10,241 nucleotides of DNA from JBGTKH01 sp041744735. GTDB lineage: Bacteria; Planctomycetota; Planctomycetia; Pirellulales; Pirellulaceae. Made by a program: the position numbers and the translations under genes. The notes under the pieces are model-generated. The model was not told the origin of the DNA and searched no databases. It saw only the letters and a list, made by a program, of their open reading frames with translations. The DNA lies in assembly GCA_041744735.1 (NCBI GenBank), contig JBGTKH010000097.1:1-10241 (forward strand), written 5' to 3'. Positions 1 through 6,832 of this stretch are shown piece by piece (the stretch's first letter is position 1; the number at the start of each line of letters is the position of its first letter).

Positions 1-107
1 GTGGACCAGCACGCCGCTGTTGCCGCCGTCGTTGCCTTCGGGCCAGCGCCATTCGAGCGTCAGCACGTAGTTTTCGTAATCGTACGGTCGTGAGCGCGAG
101 GCAATGA
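1..107 (-). pseudogene. DUF1080 (3-keto-disaccharide hydrolase-like) fragment, 5'-truncated, runs off left edge
   Basis: Reading the minus strand in the frame whose last visible codon is 3-1 gives residues including DYENYVLTLEWRW and then GGNSGVLVH. These are the hallmark strands of the DUF1080 / concanavalin-like fold (PF06439), common in planctomycetes and linked to cleavage of 3-keto-glycosides. Recognisable similarity begins near IIASRSRPYDYENY (about position 107). In intact homologues some 40-80 further residues precede this, including a signal peptide and a strand containing a GxxLxGW-like motif. Here the upstream DNA is instead an inverted repeat, and the frame meets two stops (TAG) at about 224-234. 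An in-frame GTG at 195-193 could start a short ORF, but its extra residues do not resemble the family. I therefore call it truncated. The C-terminal part is outside the window, so the state of the rest is unknown. Confidence 0.6.
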
Positions 108-262
108 TTTGGAGTGCGGCGACTCGTCGCCGCTTTGGGAATTTTGGACCGCGCGAGTCGGGTAAAGCCGAGCACCACGGCGGCGATCCGTCCACGGGCG
201 TAATCGCTTCGCCGCGCGAATCCTAAAACTCCTAAAGCGGCGACGAGTCGCGGCACTCCAAA
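108..262. repeat. Imperfect inverted repeat, arms of about 48-50 bp
   Basis: The left arm (108-155) and the reverse complement of the right arm (213-262) share TTTGGAGTGC, then one mismatch, then GCGACTCGTCGCCGCTTT, followed by a diverged stretch and CGCGCG. There are only a few substitutions and one 2-nt gap; a 57-bp centre separates the arms. The outer segment also contains its own small dyad around GCGACTCGTCGC. It has the form of a small non-coding palindromic element of REP or MITE type. I recall similar GC-rich palindromes between planctomycete genes, but cannot check copy number here. No ORF inside it looks real. Confidence 0.7.
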
Positions 263-277
263 GCCAAAACTTTTGGC
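263..277. repeat. Perfect 15-bp palindrome next to the inverted repeat
   Basis: GCCAAAACTTTTGGC has 7-bp arms around one central base. It directly abuts the right arm of the preceding repeat and lies 88 bp upstream of the large haem-protein gene. It may be part of the repeat element or a binding site for a dimeric regulator; nothing in the window decides between them. The DNA from 278 to 348 holds no other structure I can name. Confidence 0.4.
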
Positions 278-364
278 GGGGGCGGTTTCCTTGGCGGCGT
301 TCGTAGAGCACAATAGGAACCGATGCAGTCCCCAAAAAACTAACGATCGAGGAGGTCTCTGAAG

Positions 365-3300
365 ATGAATCGCAACTGGTGTGCGTTCACGATGTTGGCC
401 GCAGTCGTTTTGACGGTGCCGCCAGTGTCGATCACAAAGGCGGATGACGCGTTGCGGGCGGAGAAGAAGAAGGTGGTCTTCGTCGCGGGCAAGCCCAGCC
501 ACAATTATGGGGCTCACGAACACAACGCGGGCTGTTTGCTGTTGGCCAAATGTTTGCAAGAGGGCCTGCCAAATATCGAGACGACCGTGTTCAAGAACGG
601 CTGGCCAGCCGACGCCAACGCCTTCGACGGCGCCGACGCGATTGTGATGTACTGCGACGGCGGCGACCGGCACATGGTCAACACTCATTTGGAAGAGGTT
701 GACGTGCTGGCCAAGAAAGGCGTGGGCATCGTCTGCCTGCATTACGGCGTCGAGACTCCGGCGGGCCAGCCGGGCAATTATTTTCTCGATTGGATCGGCG
801 GGTATTTTGAAGCGCATTGGTCGGTGAACCCGCACTGGACGGCGAAGTTTGAAGAATTTCCCGAGCATCCGATCACGAGCGGCGTCGGGCCGTTCGAGAT
901 TAGAGACGAGTGGTACTTTCACATGCGTTTCCGCGAGGGGATGAAGGGCGTCACGCCGATTTTGTCCGATCTGCCTCCGCCCGACACGCTCACGCGGCCC
1001 GATGGTTCACACAGCGGCAACCCGCACGTTCGCGCGGCGGTTGCGAAGGGCGAGCTGCAGCACGTGGCGTGGGCGACCGAGCGGCCGGACGGCGGACGCG
1101 GCTTTGGTTTCACCGGCGGGCACGATCATTGGAACTGGGGCAACAACAATTTCCGCAAACTCGTACTGAACGCGATTGCTTGGAGCGCGAAGGCCGCAGT
1201 GCCGGCCGATGGCGTCCCCGTGAAACAGCTCACGGTGGAAGAGTTGGAAGCCAATCAGGACTACGAACAACCCAAGAATTTCGACAAGGCAATCATTTAC
1301 GAGCGGATGGGCGTTGCTCCACCAAAGACGCCTGCTGAAAACAACGGTGCGGCGGCGGCACCCGCGCCTGCGACGCCCAAAGCGAGCGGCCCGGTTGCTC
1401 GTCAAGCTGCCTCGTCCTCTGCCTCAGCCATAAAGCCCGCGTTCAGCAGCAAGGTGATCACCAAGCAAACGCCCGGTCACTCAGAAGAAGTGGACGTGGA
1501 CATCACCGGCGCAAAGCAATTGTTTCTGGTCGTCAACGACGGCGGCAATGGATTCGCTTGCGACTGGGCCGACTGGGTCGAGCCGCGGTTGGTCGGTCCG
1601 CAGGGTGAGAAGAAGTTGACGGATTTGAAATGGAAGACGGCACAGTCGGACTGGGGCAACGTCAACCTGAACAAGAATGCCGACGGCCAGCCGCTGCGGA
1701 TCGCCGGCAAGCCAATCGAATACGGCATCGGCACGCACGCCAACTCAGTGATTACATTCGACTTGCCCGCAGGCTACACGCACTTCAAGGCCCGCGCGGG
1801 ATTGGACAACGGCGGCACGGATCAACAAGGCGGCAATGCGACGTCGGTGCAATTCCAGGTTTACACAGCACAGCCACCGGTGTTTGTCGCGCGAGCTGCG
1901 GGCGGTGGTGGAGCCGCGGCGGCTAGCCGCGACCCGGCCGATGCCGTGATGGGACTCGACGTGGCGGAAGGGCACGAAGTGACTCTGTTCGCTGCTGAGC
2001 CGATGATCAACAGTGTGGCGAACATCGACATCGATCATCGCGGGCGCGTGTGGGTCTGCGAGATCGTGAACTATCGGGGACAGGGGATACGACGGCCCGA
2101 GGGCGATCGCATCGTGATTCTGGAGGACGACGACGGCGACGGCCGCGCCGACACGTCGAAGGTTTTCTATCAAGGCCGCGACATCGACTCGCCGCACGGC
2201 GTGTGTGTGCTGGCTACGCCGAACTTCAAGGGCACGCGCGTGATTGTTTCGGCCGGCGACAAGGTGCAGGTTTTCACGGATGAGGATGGCGACGACAAGC
2301 CCGACCGTAAAGAGTTGCTGTTCACCGGCATCAGCGGCACACAGCACGATCACGGCATTCACGCCTTCACCTTCGGCCCCGACGGCAAGCTGTACTTTAA
2401 CTTCGGCAACTCCGGCAACCAAATCAAAGACAAAGACGGCAAGCCGATCGTGGACATGGCGGGCAACGAGGTCCGCGCTGGCCGCAATCCGTATCAAGAA
2501 GGCATGGTCTTCCGTTGTAATCTGGACGGCAGCCAGTTTGAAACGCTGGGCTGGAATTTCCGTAACAACTGGATGGTCACCGTCGATTCGTTCGGCACGC
2601 TCTGGCAGTCAGACAACGACGACGACGGCAACCGCGGCGTGCGGATCAACTACGTGATGGAATTCGGCAACTACGGATATAAGGACGAGTTGACCGGCGC
2701 GGGATGGCAGTCGCCGCGGACGAATCTGGAGACGGAAATTCCCATGCGGCACTGGCACCTGAACGATCCGGGCGTCGTGCCGAATCTGTTGCAGACCGGC
2801 GCGGGTTCGCCGACCGGGATCACGGTATACGAAGGCGAGATGCTGTCGGAAGTTTTCCGGGACCAAGTGATCCACTGCGACGCGGGGCCGAACGTCTGCC
2901 GCGCGTATCCCGTTGAGAAGGACGGCGCCGGTTACTCAGCGGATAGCGTGAATGTGCTGTACGGCGCCCGCGACAATTGGTATCGTCCGTCGGACGTGAA
3001 GGTCGCGCCGGACGGTTCGTTGCTGATCGCCGACTGGTACGATCCGGGCGTGGGCGGTCACGCGGCACGCGACTTGGACAGCGGCCGGATTTTCCGCGTC
3101 GCCCCGCCCAATACACCGTACAAGACGCCGGCCTTCGACTTCGCCACTCCGGACGGCGCGGTCGAGGCATTGCAGAACCCGAATTACGCCGTGCGTTATC
3201 TGGCGTGGACGGCGCTGCAGGCGCAGGGCGCAAAGGCCGAGCCGGCGCTTGTCAAACTGCTGAATGAATCGGAAAACGCGCGGTATCGAGCCCGTGCCCT

Positions 3301-4894
3301 TTGGCTGCTGGGCAAGAGCCATAACCGGGGCGAGCAATACGTGGAACTGGCGGTGAAGGACGAGGACGAAGACATCCGTGTCGTCGGCGTGCGACTGGCG
3401 CGTCAGTTGGGTCAGGACGTGATTCCACTGGTGCGTTCGCTCGTGCGAGATGCCTCGCCGCAAGTGCGCCGCGAGTGCGCGATCGCGCTGAGGCACAACA
3501 AGTCGCCGGACGCTGCGACGCTGTGGGCTGAACTGGCCGCACAGCACGATGGCCACGACCGCTGGTATCTAGAGGCGCTGGGCATCGCCGCGGACAAACA
3601 GTGGGACGCCGTTCTCGACGCGTGGCTGGCCAAGACCGGCAACAATTGGAACACGCCCGCGGGTCGCGACATCATCTGGCGTTCACGCGCGGCGAAGACG
3701 CCCGAATACTTGGCGAAGATCATTCGCGACGCGTCGGTGCCGACGGCCGAACTGCCGCGTTACTTCCGCGCTTTCGATTTCCAAGCGGGCGAGACGAAAG
3801 ACTCGGCGCTGGTCGAGGTCGCATTCGCCACGCAAACGGATGACGCGGCTCGACAACAGCTCATCTCGAGCGAATCGTTCCAGCGGCTGAAAGGCTTCGA
3901 CGTCAACAAGCAACCGCAGCATGCCGCCGCGCTGAACAAGGCGCTCGACCGGCTCAATGGCACCGAGCAGTTTGTCTCTCTCGTCGACAAATTCAACTTA
4001 GACAAGCGATATCCCGAGTTGCTGGCGATCGCGCAGAACAACGCCGATTCGCAAGCTGGCGTCGAAGCGATGCGCGTGCTACTGGCGAAAAATCAGTTGA
4101 AGCTGATTCAAGACGCCTTGTTAGGCAACGACGCGAAAGCCGCCGCGGGCACTGCCGCGGCGCTCGGCAATTCGGTCGACGGCCGCGCGACGGAACTGCT
4201 GCTGCCGTTGGTCAAGGATACGAAGCGCGACGCAGAACTGCGGCGCGAGGCAACGCGCGGAGCGGCGAAGTCACGCAACGGCGCCGTGGCACTGATCAAG
4301 ATGGCTCAGGCTCAGGAGTTGGACGAGACGGTGAAGATTGCCGCCGCGTTTCAGCTAAATGCCGCACCGTGGGATGACGTACGCAGCGACGCGGCCAAAC
4401 TATTCCCGTCGCCCCCGGCCAAGAATAATGAAGCGCTGCCGCCGATCACTGAATTGGTAAAAATGAAGGGCGACATCGCCCGCGGGCAAACCGCGTTTAC
4501 CAAATCGGCCGAGTGTGCCAAATGCCACATCGTGAATAATGAGGGGAAAGAAGTCGGACCGAATCTGTCTGAGATCGGCGCTAAGCTCAGCCGGCAAGCG
4601 CTGCTGGAATCGATCCTGTACCCCAGCGCGGGGGTCAGCCACAACTATGAAACGTACGTCATCGCGTTGGACAGCGGCAACGTGGTCACGGGAATCATGG
4701 TCAGCCAAACCGATGATTCGATCACCTTGAAATCGGCCGACGCGATCGTCCGCACGATTGCCAAGTCGGAGATCGACGCCATGAAAAAGCAGGAAGTCTC
4801 GCTGATGCCCGCCGATCTACAAAAGACGATGACCGTTCAAGACCTAGTCGACGTCGTCGAGTACCTTACCACACTTCGGCAGGTGAACAATTAA
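365..4894 (+). CDS. Secreted PVC-type haem protein: ThuA-NPCBM-dehydrogenase-HEAT-cytochrome c
   Basis: A 1509-residue exported protein. The start is supported by a strong GAGGAGGT (349-356), 8 nt before the ATG, and by a signal peptide (residues 1-26, likely cut after TKA). Domains in order: ThuA-like, about 36-274, with CLHYG and an EAHWSVNPHW segment; an Ala/Pro/Ser-rich linker, about 318-360; an NPCBM-type carbohydrate-binding domain, about 361-500, with IEYGIGTHA; the planctomycete/Verrucomicrobia 'membrane-bound dehydrogenase' beta-propeller-like region (TIGR02604 type), about 525-915, with Asp-rich loops DDDGDGRAD (588-596) and DEDGDDKPD resembling Ca-binding loops; HEAT-like helical repeats, about 925-1340; and a C-terminal haem domain (TIGR02603 type), about 1365-1508, with CAKCH at 1384-1388 and probable axial Met1481 in LMP. 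The family is thought to oxidise sugars or other organics in the periplasm and pass electrons to the c-haem; the substrate is unknown. No frameshift is seen. Confidence 0.93.
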   Translation: MNRNWCAFTMLAAVVLTVPPVSITKADDALRAEKKKVVFVAGKPSHNYGAHEHNAGCLLLAKCLQEGLPNIETTVFKNGWPADANAFDGADAIVMYCDGGDRHMVNTHLEEVDVLAKKGVGIVCLHYGVETPAGQPGNYFLDWIGGYFEAHWSVNPHWTAKFEEFPEHPITSGVGPFEIRDEWYFHMRFREGMKGVTPILSDLPPPDTLTRPDGSHSGNPHVRAAVAKGELQHVAWATERPDGGRGFGFTGGHDHWNWGNNNFRKLVLNAIAWSAKAAVPADGVPVKQLTVEELEANQDYEQPKNFDKAIIYERMGVAPPKTPAENNGAAAAPAPATPKASGPVARQAASSSASAIKPAFSSKVITKQTPGHSEEVDVDITGAKQLFLVVNDGGNGFACDWADWVEPRLVGPQGEKKLTDLKWKTAQSDWGNVNLNKNADGQPLRIAGKPIEYGIGTHANSVITFDLPAGYTHFKARAGLDNGGTDQQGGNATSVQFQVYTAQPPVFVARAAGGGGAAAASRDPADAVMGLDVAEGHEVTLFAAEPMINSVANIDIDHRGRVWVCEIVNYRGQGIRRPEGDRIVILEDDDGDGRADTSKVFYQGRDIDSPHGVCVLATPNFKGTRVIVSAGDKVQVFTDEDGDDKPDRKELLFTGISGTQHDHGIHAFTFGPDGKLYFNFGNSGNQIKDKDGKPIVDMAGNEVRAGRNPYQEGMVFRCNLDGSQFETLGWNFRNNWMVTVDSFGTLWQSDNDDDGNRGVRINYVMEFGNYGYKDELTGAGWQSPRTNLETEIPMRHWHLNDPGVVPNLLQTGAGSPTGITVYEGEMLSEVFRDQVIHCDAGPNVCRAYPVEKDGAGYSADSVNVLYGARDNWYRPSDVKVAPDGSLLIADWYDPGVGGHAARDLDSGRIFRVAPPNTPYKTPAFDFATPDGAVEALQNPNYAVRYLAWTALQAQGAKAEPALVKLLNESENARYRARALWLLGKSHNRGEQYVELAVKDEDEDIRVVGVRLARQLGQDVIPLVRSLVRDASPQVRRECAIALRHNKSPDAATLWAELAAQHDGHDRWYLEALGIAADKQWDAVLDAWLAKTGNNWNTPAGRDIIWRSRAAKTPEYLAKIIRDASVPTAELPRYFRAFDFQAGETKDSALVEVAFATQTDDAARQQLISSESFQRLKGFDVNKQPQHAAALNKALDRLNGTEQFVSLVDKFNLDKRYPELLAIAQNNADSQAGVEAMRVLLAKNQLKLIQDALLGNDAKAAAGTAAALGNSVDGRATELLLPLVKDTKRDAELRREATRGAAKSRNGAVALIKMAQAQELDETVKIAAAFQLNAAPWDDVRSDAAKLFPSPPAKNNEALPPITELVKMKGDIARGQTAFTKSAECAKCHIVNNEGKEVGPNLSEIGAKLSRQALLESILYPSAGVSHNYETYVIALDSGNVVTGIMVSQTDDSITLKSADAIVRTIAKSEIDAMKKQEVSLMPADLQKTMTVQDLVDVVEYLTTLRQVNN

Positions 4895-4940
4895 GCCAAG
4901 GGTACCATTGCATTTCGTTTTTGGCCGTGTTAATTTCCGT

Positions 4941-5018
4941 GGATGGGTAGCCGAAGTCGCCAGACTTTGGCGGGATCTCTCGAACGCCAAAGTCTGGCGA
5001 CTTCGGCTACATCCATCC
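4941..5018. repeat. Long near-perfect hairpin / inverted repeat
   Basis: The left arm is 4941-4972 and the right arm 4985-5018, with a 12-nt loop. The 26 bp next to the loop pair perfectly. Beyond a 2-nt bulge (AT at 5011-5012) another 6 bp pair. Each arm also contains a smaller dyad, CGCCA-GACTT-TGGCG. It begins 46 bp after the stop of the large haem protein. It could act as a bidirectional transcription terminator, although no T-rich tail follows. It is more likely a dispersed REP/MITE-like element; its core is a type of sequence I associate with planctomycete intergenic DNA. Confidence 0.8.
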
Positions 5019-5069
5019 GTTTACGGTTGACGGAGCAATAGTCTCGGGCCGATGTCGTGGCTACTTGTT

Positions 5070-5096
5070 TTGACATTCGTCTTTGAGAGAAATCAT
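5070..5096 (+). promoter_or_regulatory. Possible sigma-70-type promoter
   Basis: A perfect TTGACA (5070-5075) is followed by AATCAT (5091-5096, 4 of 6 matches to TATAAT) at a short 15-bp spacing. It lies in locally AT-richer DNA upstream of the prepilin relic and the DUF1559 gene, where a promoter for the downstream gene run is expected. The -10 match and spacing are weak, so this is tentative. Confidence 0.3.
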
Positions 5097-5118
5097 TTGT
5101 AAATTTTGGGGAGCGCCC

Positions 5119-5208
5119 ATGACATGTATTTGGAGGTCTACGCGGCATCAAGGTTTTACGCTTGTCGAATTATTGGTGGTCATTACAATGTACCGTGGGT
5201 GCGGATGA
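5119..5208 (+). pseudogene. Truncated prepilin-like (DUF1559-type) N-terminus, 29 codons
   Basis: The ATG at 5119 opens a 29-codon reading frame ending in TGA at 5206-5208. A GGGGAG (5108-5113) lies 5 nt upstream. Residues 12-22 read GFTLVELLVVI, the type IV prepilin processing signal and start of the hydrophobic helix (TIGR02532 type), preceded by basic residues. The helix is then cut off: the next residues are TMYRGCG and a stop, with no trace of the usual AIIGILxALLLPAVQ. It is the 5' remnant of a prepilin or DUF1559 gene, probably after a deletion. It differs from the intact gene at 5287 at many third codon positions, so it is not a very recent copy. A functional 29-residue peptide is possible but unlikely. 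Confidence 0.65.
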
Positions 5209-5272
5209 AACGAATTTTGATATCAAGCTCAATCGGCCTTGACGGCGAAGTGCCGCTCTGCACATTGGATAC

Positions 5273-5278
5273 GAGGGA
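5273..5278 (+). promoter_or_regulatory. Ribosome binding site that sets the DUF1559 start
   Basis: GAGGGA lies 8 nt before the ATG at 5287. It favours this start over the in-frame upstream ATG at 5239, which has no such site and would add 16 residues in front of the prepilin leader. Confidence 0.6.
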
Positions 5279-5286
5279 TTTGTTCC

Positions 5287-6312
5287 ATGCCTACAATTCA
5301 CAGTAAGCCACGCCAGCCGTCACGGGACGGTTTCACCTTAGTGGAACTGCTGGTGGTGATTGCGATCATCGGGATTCTCGTGGCCTTGTTATTGCCCGCC
5401 GTGCAAGCGGCCCGCGAAGCCGCGCGGCGCACGCAGTGTTTGAACAACCTCAAGCAAATCGGCTTGGGCCTGCAAAACTATCACGATGTGCGCGGCCGCT
5501 TTCCGCCCGGAATCCAATTCGATGCGGGTGAAAATCCGACAAGCAGCGACAACTTTCGGCCGAACTGGGTCATCCTAACCTTGCCGTACATGGAACAGCA
5601 AACGATGTACGACTCATTTGATTTGACGCAAACCATCTCGCACGCAAACAACCGCACACAACGCGGCAGGAAACTTGCCACGATGATTTGCCCCACCGAC
5701 AGCGGCCACAGCACGCTGTTTGCCGGCACCAGTGCCGGCGAAGGGGACAATTGGGCGCGCGGCAACTATGGGGGCAATGGCATCAACACCCGTTTGGACA
5801 GCGCGTTGAACAGTTGGAACAACGTCGACGTGCGTGGCGTGATGGGACATAATAGATCGGTGACCATGGCGGAAATCACCGACGGAACCAGCCACACCTT
5901 GTTGGCCGCTGAACTGCGTGTGGGAATTTCCAGTTTAGACCGTCGCGGCACTTGGGCGATGGGGGCGGCAGGGTCAAGTCTGTTGGTATGGCACGGTTCT
6001 ACGGGTGACGCCAACGGTCCCAATGCGTGCAACGGCAGCGCGGACGACATTGAAGGTTGTGATATCTTGATGGCCAATCCCGGCGTGGTGTCCTTGTTGC
6101 AAAAGGCCTGCATGACTTGCTGGCAGCCATGCCCCAGCTATCAAGCCGCCCCACGGAGCCAACACCCCGGCGGCGTGCAGTCGGTCTTTGCTGACGGCAG
6201 TTGCCGATTTATCACGAACAACATCGCCACGACGGGTCCCTTTGGCACTTGCTGCGCCGTCTGGGATCGCGTGATCGCCAGTGCCGATGGCACGCCGTAT
6301 GAGTTCCCCTGA
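5287..6312 (+). CDS. DUF1559 family prepilin-like protein with H-X9-DG motif
   Basis: A 341-residue protein with a type III (prepilin) signal: a short basic leader, then Gly15 before FTLVELLVVIAIIGILVALL. Processing would fall after Gly15. The helix leads into LLPAVQAAREAARR and CLNNLKQIGLGLQNYHD, the standard opening of DUF1559 (PF07596). Near the C-terminus a histidine (293), nine residues and Asp-Gly (303-304) form the H-X9-DG signature (TIGR04294). Planctomycetes carry many such paralogues; they are thought to be surface or envelope pseudopilins, and individual functions are not known. The C-terminal third is rich in cysteine (248, 258, 275, 278, 282, 306, 322, 323), which suggests disulphides or a bound metal. 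It heads a tight run of five genes and is followed after 45 bp by a small lipoprotein, a frequent pairing in this phylum. Confidence 0.93.
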   Translation: MPTIHSKPRQPSRDGFTLVELLVVIAIIGILVALLLPAVQAAREAARRTQCLNNLKQIGLGLQNYHDVRGRFPPGIQFDAGENPTSSDNFRPNWVILTLPYMEQQTMYDSFDLTQTISHANNRTQRGRKLATMICPTDSGHSTLFAGTSAGEGDNWARGNYGGNGINTRLDSALNSWNNVDVRGVMGHNRSVTMAEITDGTSHTLLAAELRVGISSLDRRGTWAMGAAGSSLLVWHGSTGDANGPNACNGSADDIEGCDILMANPGVVSLLQKACMTCWQPCPSYQAAPRSQHPGGVQSVFADGSCRFITNNIATTGPFGTCCAVWDRVIASADGTPYEFP

Positions 6313-6347
6313 TGTGAAAATGAGATTACTTAGAGCACTTTATTTGT

Positions 6348-6351
6348 GGAG
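6348..6351 (+). promoter_or_regulatory. Ribosome binding site supporting a GTG start
   Basis: GGAG lies 6 nt before the GTG at 6358. Nearby upstream ATGs are out of frame or followed directly by a stop, so GTG is the best start for the lipoprotein gene. Confidence 0.5.
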
Positions 6352-6357
6352 TAACAC

Positions 6358-6789
6358 GTGTTAATTATTCGGCGCAATCTCCTAACGATAGTGGTTGCTG
6401 GGTGGGCGATTACCATTACTGGCTGTGGGCCAACGGGACTTGAACTGTACCGCGCCACTGGGACCGTTAAGTATGAGGACGGCTCAGTGCCGCAGGGCGA
6501 ATTTGCCCGCGTGACTTTCCAGCCCACGGGTGCTGCGGACATGAAAGCCGCGTCCGGCGACATCCAACCCGACGGCTCATTCCAACTGATGACGTTAGTG
6601 CCCGGTGACGGCGCGATGGCCGGCGATTACAACGTGATCGTCACGGTCACCAAAGGTTATCCCGACATGGTCTCGCTGATTGGCCCGGAGTACGGTAACG
6701 CGCAAAGCACGCCGCTTCAGGCAACGGTCAAGGCCGGAGACAAGAACCATTTCGATTTTGTCGTCGTCAAAGCCGCCGATACGCCGTAG
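6358..6789 (+). CDS. Small transthyretin-like / carboxypeptidase-regulatory-like lipoprotein
   Basis: A 143-residue protein starting at GTG. Two arginines (5-6), a hydrophobic stretch and ITGC, with Cys23 as the lipid anchor, make a lipoprotein signal peptide. The mature part (about 33-138) is a beta-rich domain with the pattern ATGTVKYEDG, VTFQPTG, IQPDGSFQL, AGDYNVIV and a final FVVVK strand. This matches the small transthyretin-like / carboxypeptidase-regulatory-like proteins that often sit directly after DUF1559 genes in planctomycetes. The fold is structural rather than catalytic. It probably sits in the envelope, perhaps next to the DUF1559 product; that link is inferred from position only. 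Confidence 0.85.
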   Translation: MLIIRRNLLTIVVAGWAITITGCGPTGLELYRATGTVKYEDGSVPQGEFARVTFQPTGAADMKAASGDIQPDGSFQLMTLVPGDGAMAGDYNVIVTVTKGYPDMVSLIGPEYGNAQSTPLQATVKAGDKNHFDFVVVKAADTP

Positions 6790-6832
6790 CGCCGATGCTC
6801 GAACTTCTCGCCGTTCCCCAGACTGGGGCGCT

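Noticed and set aside
60..335. 91-codon minus-strand frame at the left end
   Set aside because: It runs through both arms of the inverted repeat and its residues have no family pattern; the DUF1080 signature is in another frame.
1745..2497. 250-codon open frame on the minus strand
   Set aside because: It lies wholly inside the large haem-protein gene, its residues show no family pattern, and it follows from high GC at third codon positions of the real gene.
2936..3556. 206-codon open frame on the minus strand
   Set aside because: Antisense to the well-supported propeller/HEAT part of the haem protein; no domain pattern or plausible ribosome site seen.
5239..5286. Upstream ATG for the DUF1559 gene
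   Set aside because: It would put 16 extra residues before the leader peptide and lacks a ribosome site, while the ATG at 5287 has GAGGGA at good distance.
5106..5306. 66-codon plus-strand frame overlapping the prepilin relic
   Set aside because: It has no recognisable motif and overlaps the DUF1559 start; the clear prepilin signal is in the neighbouring frame (5119-5208).
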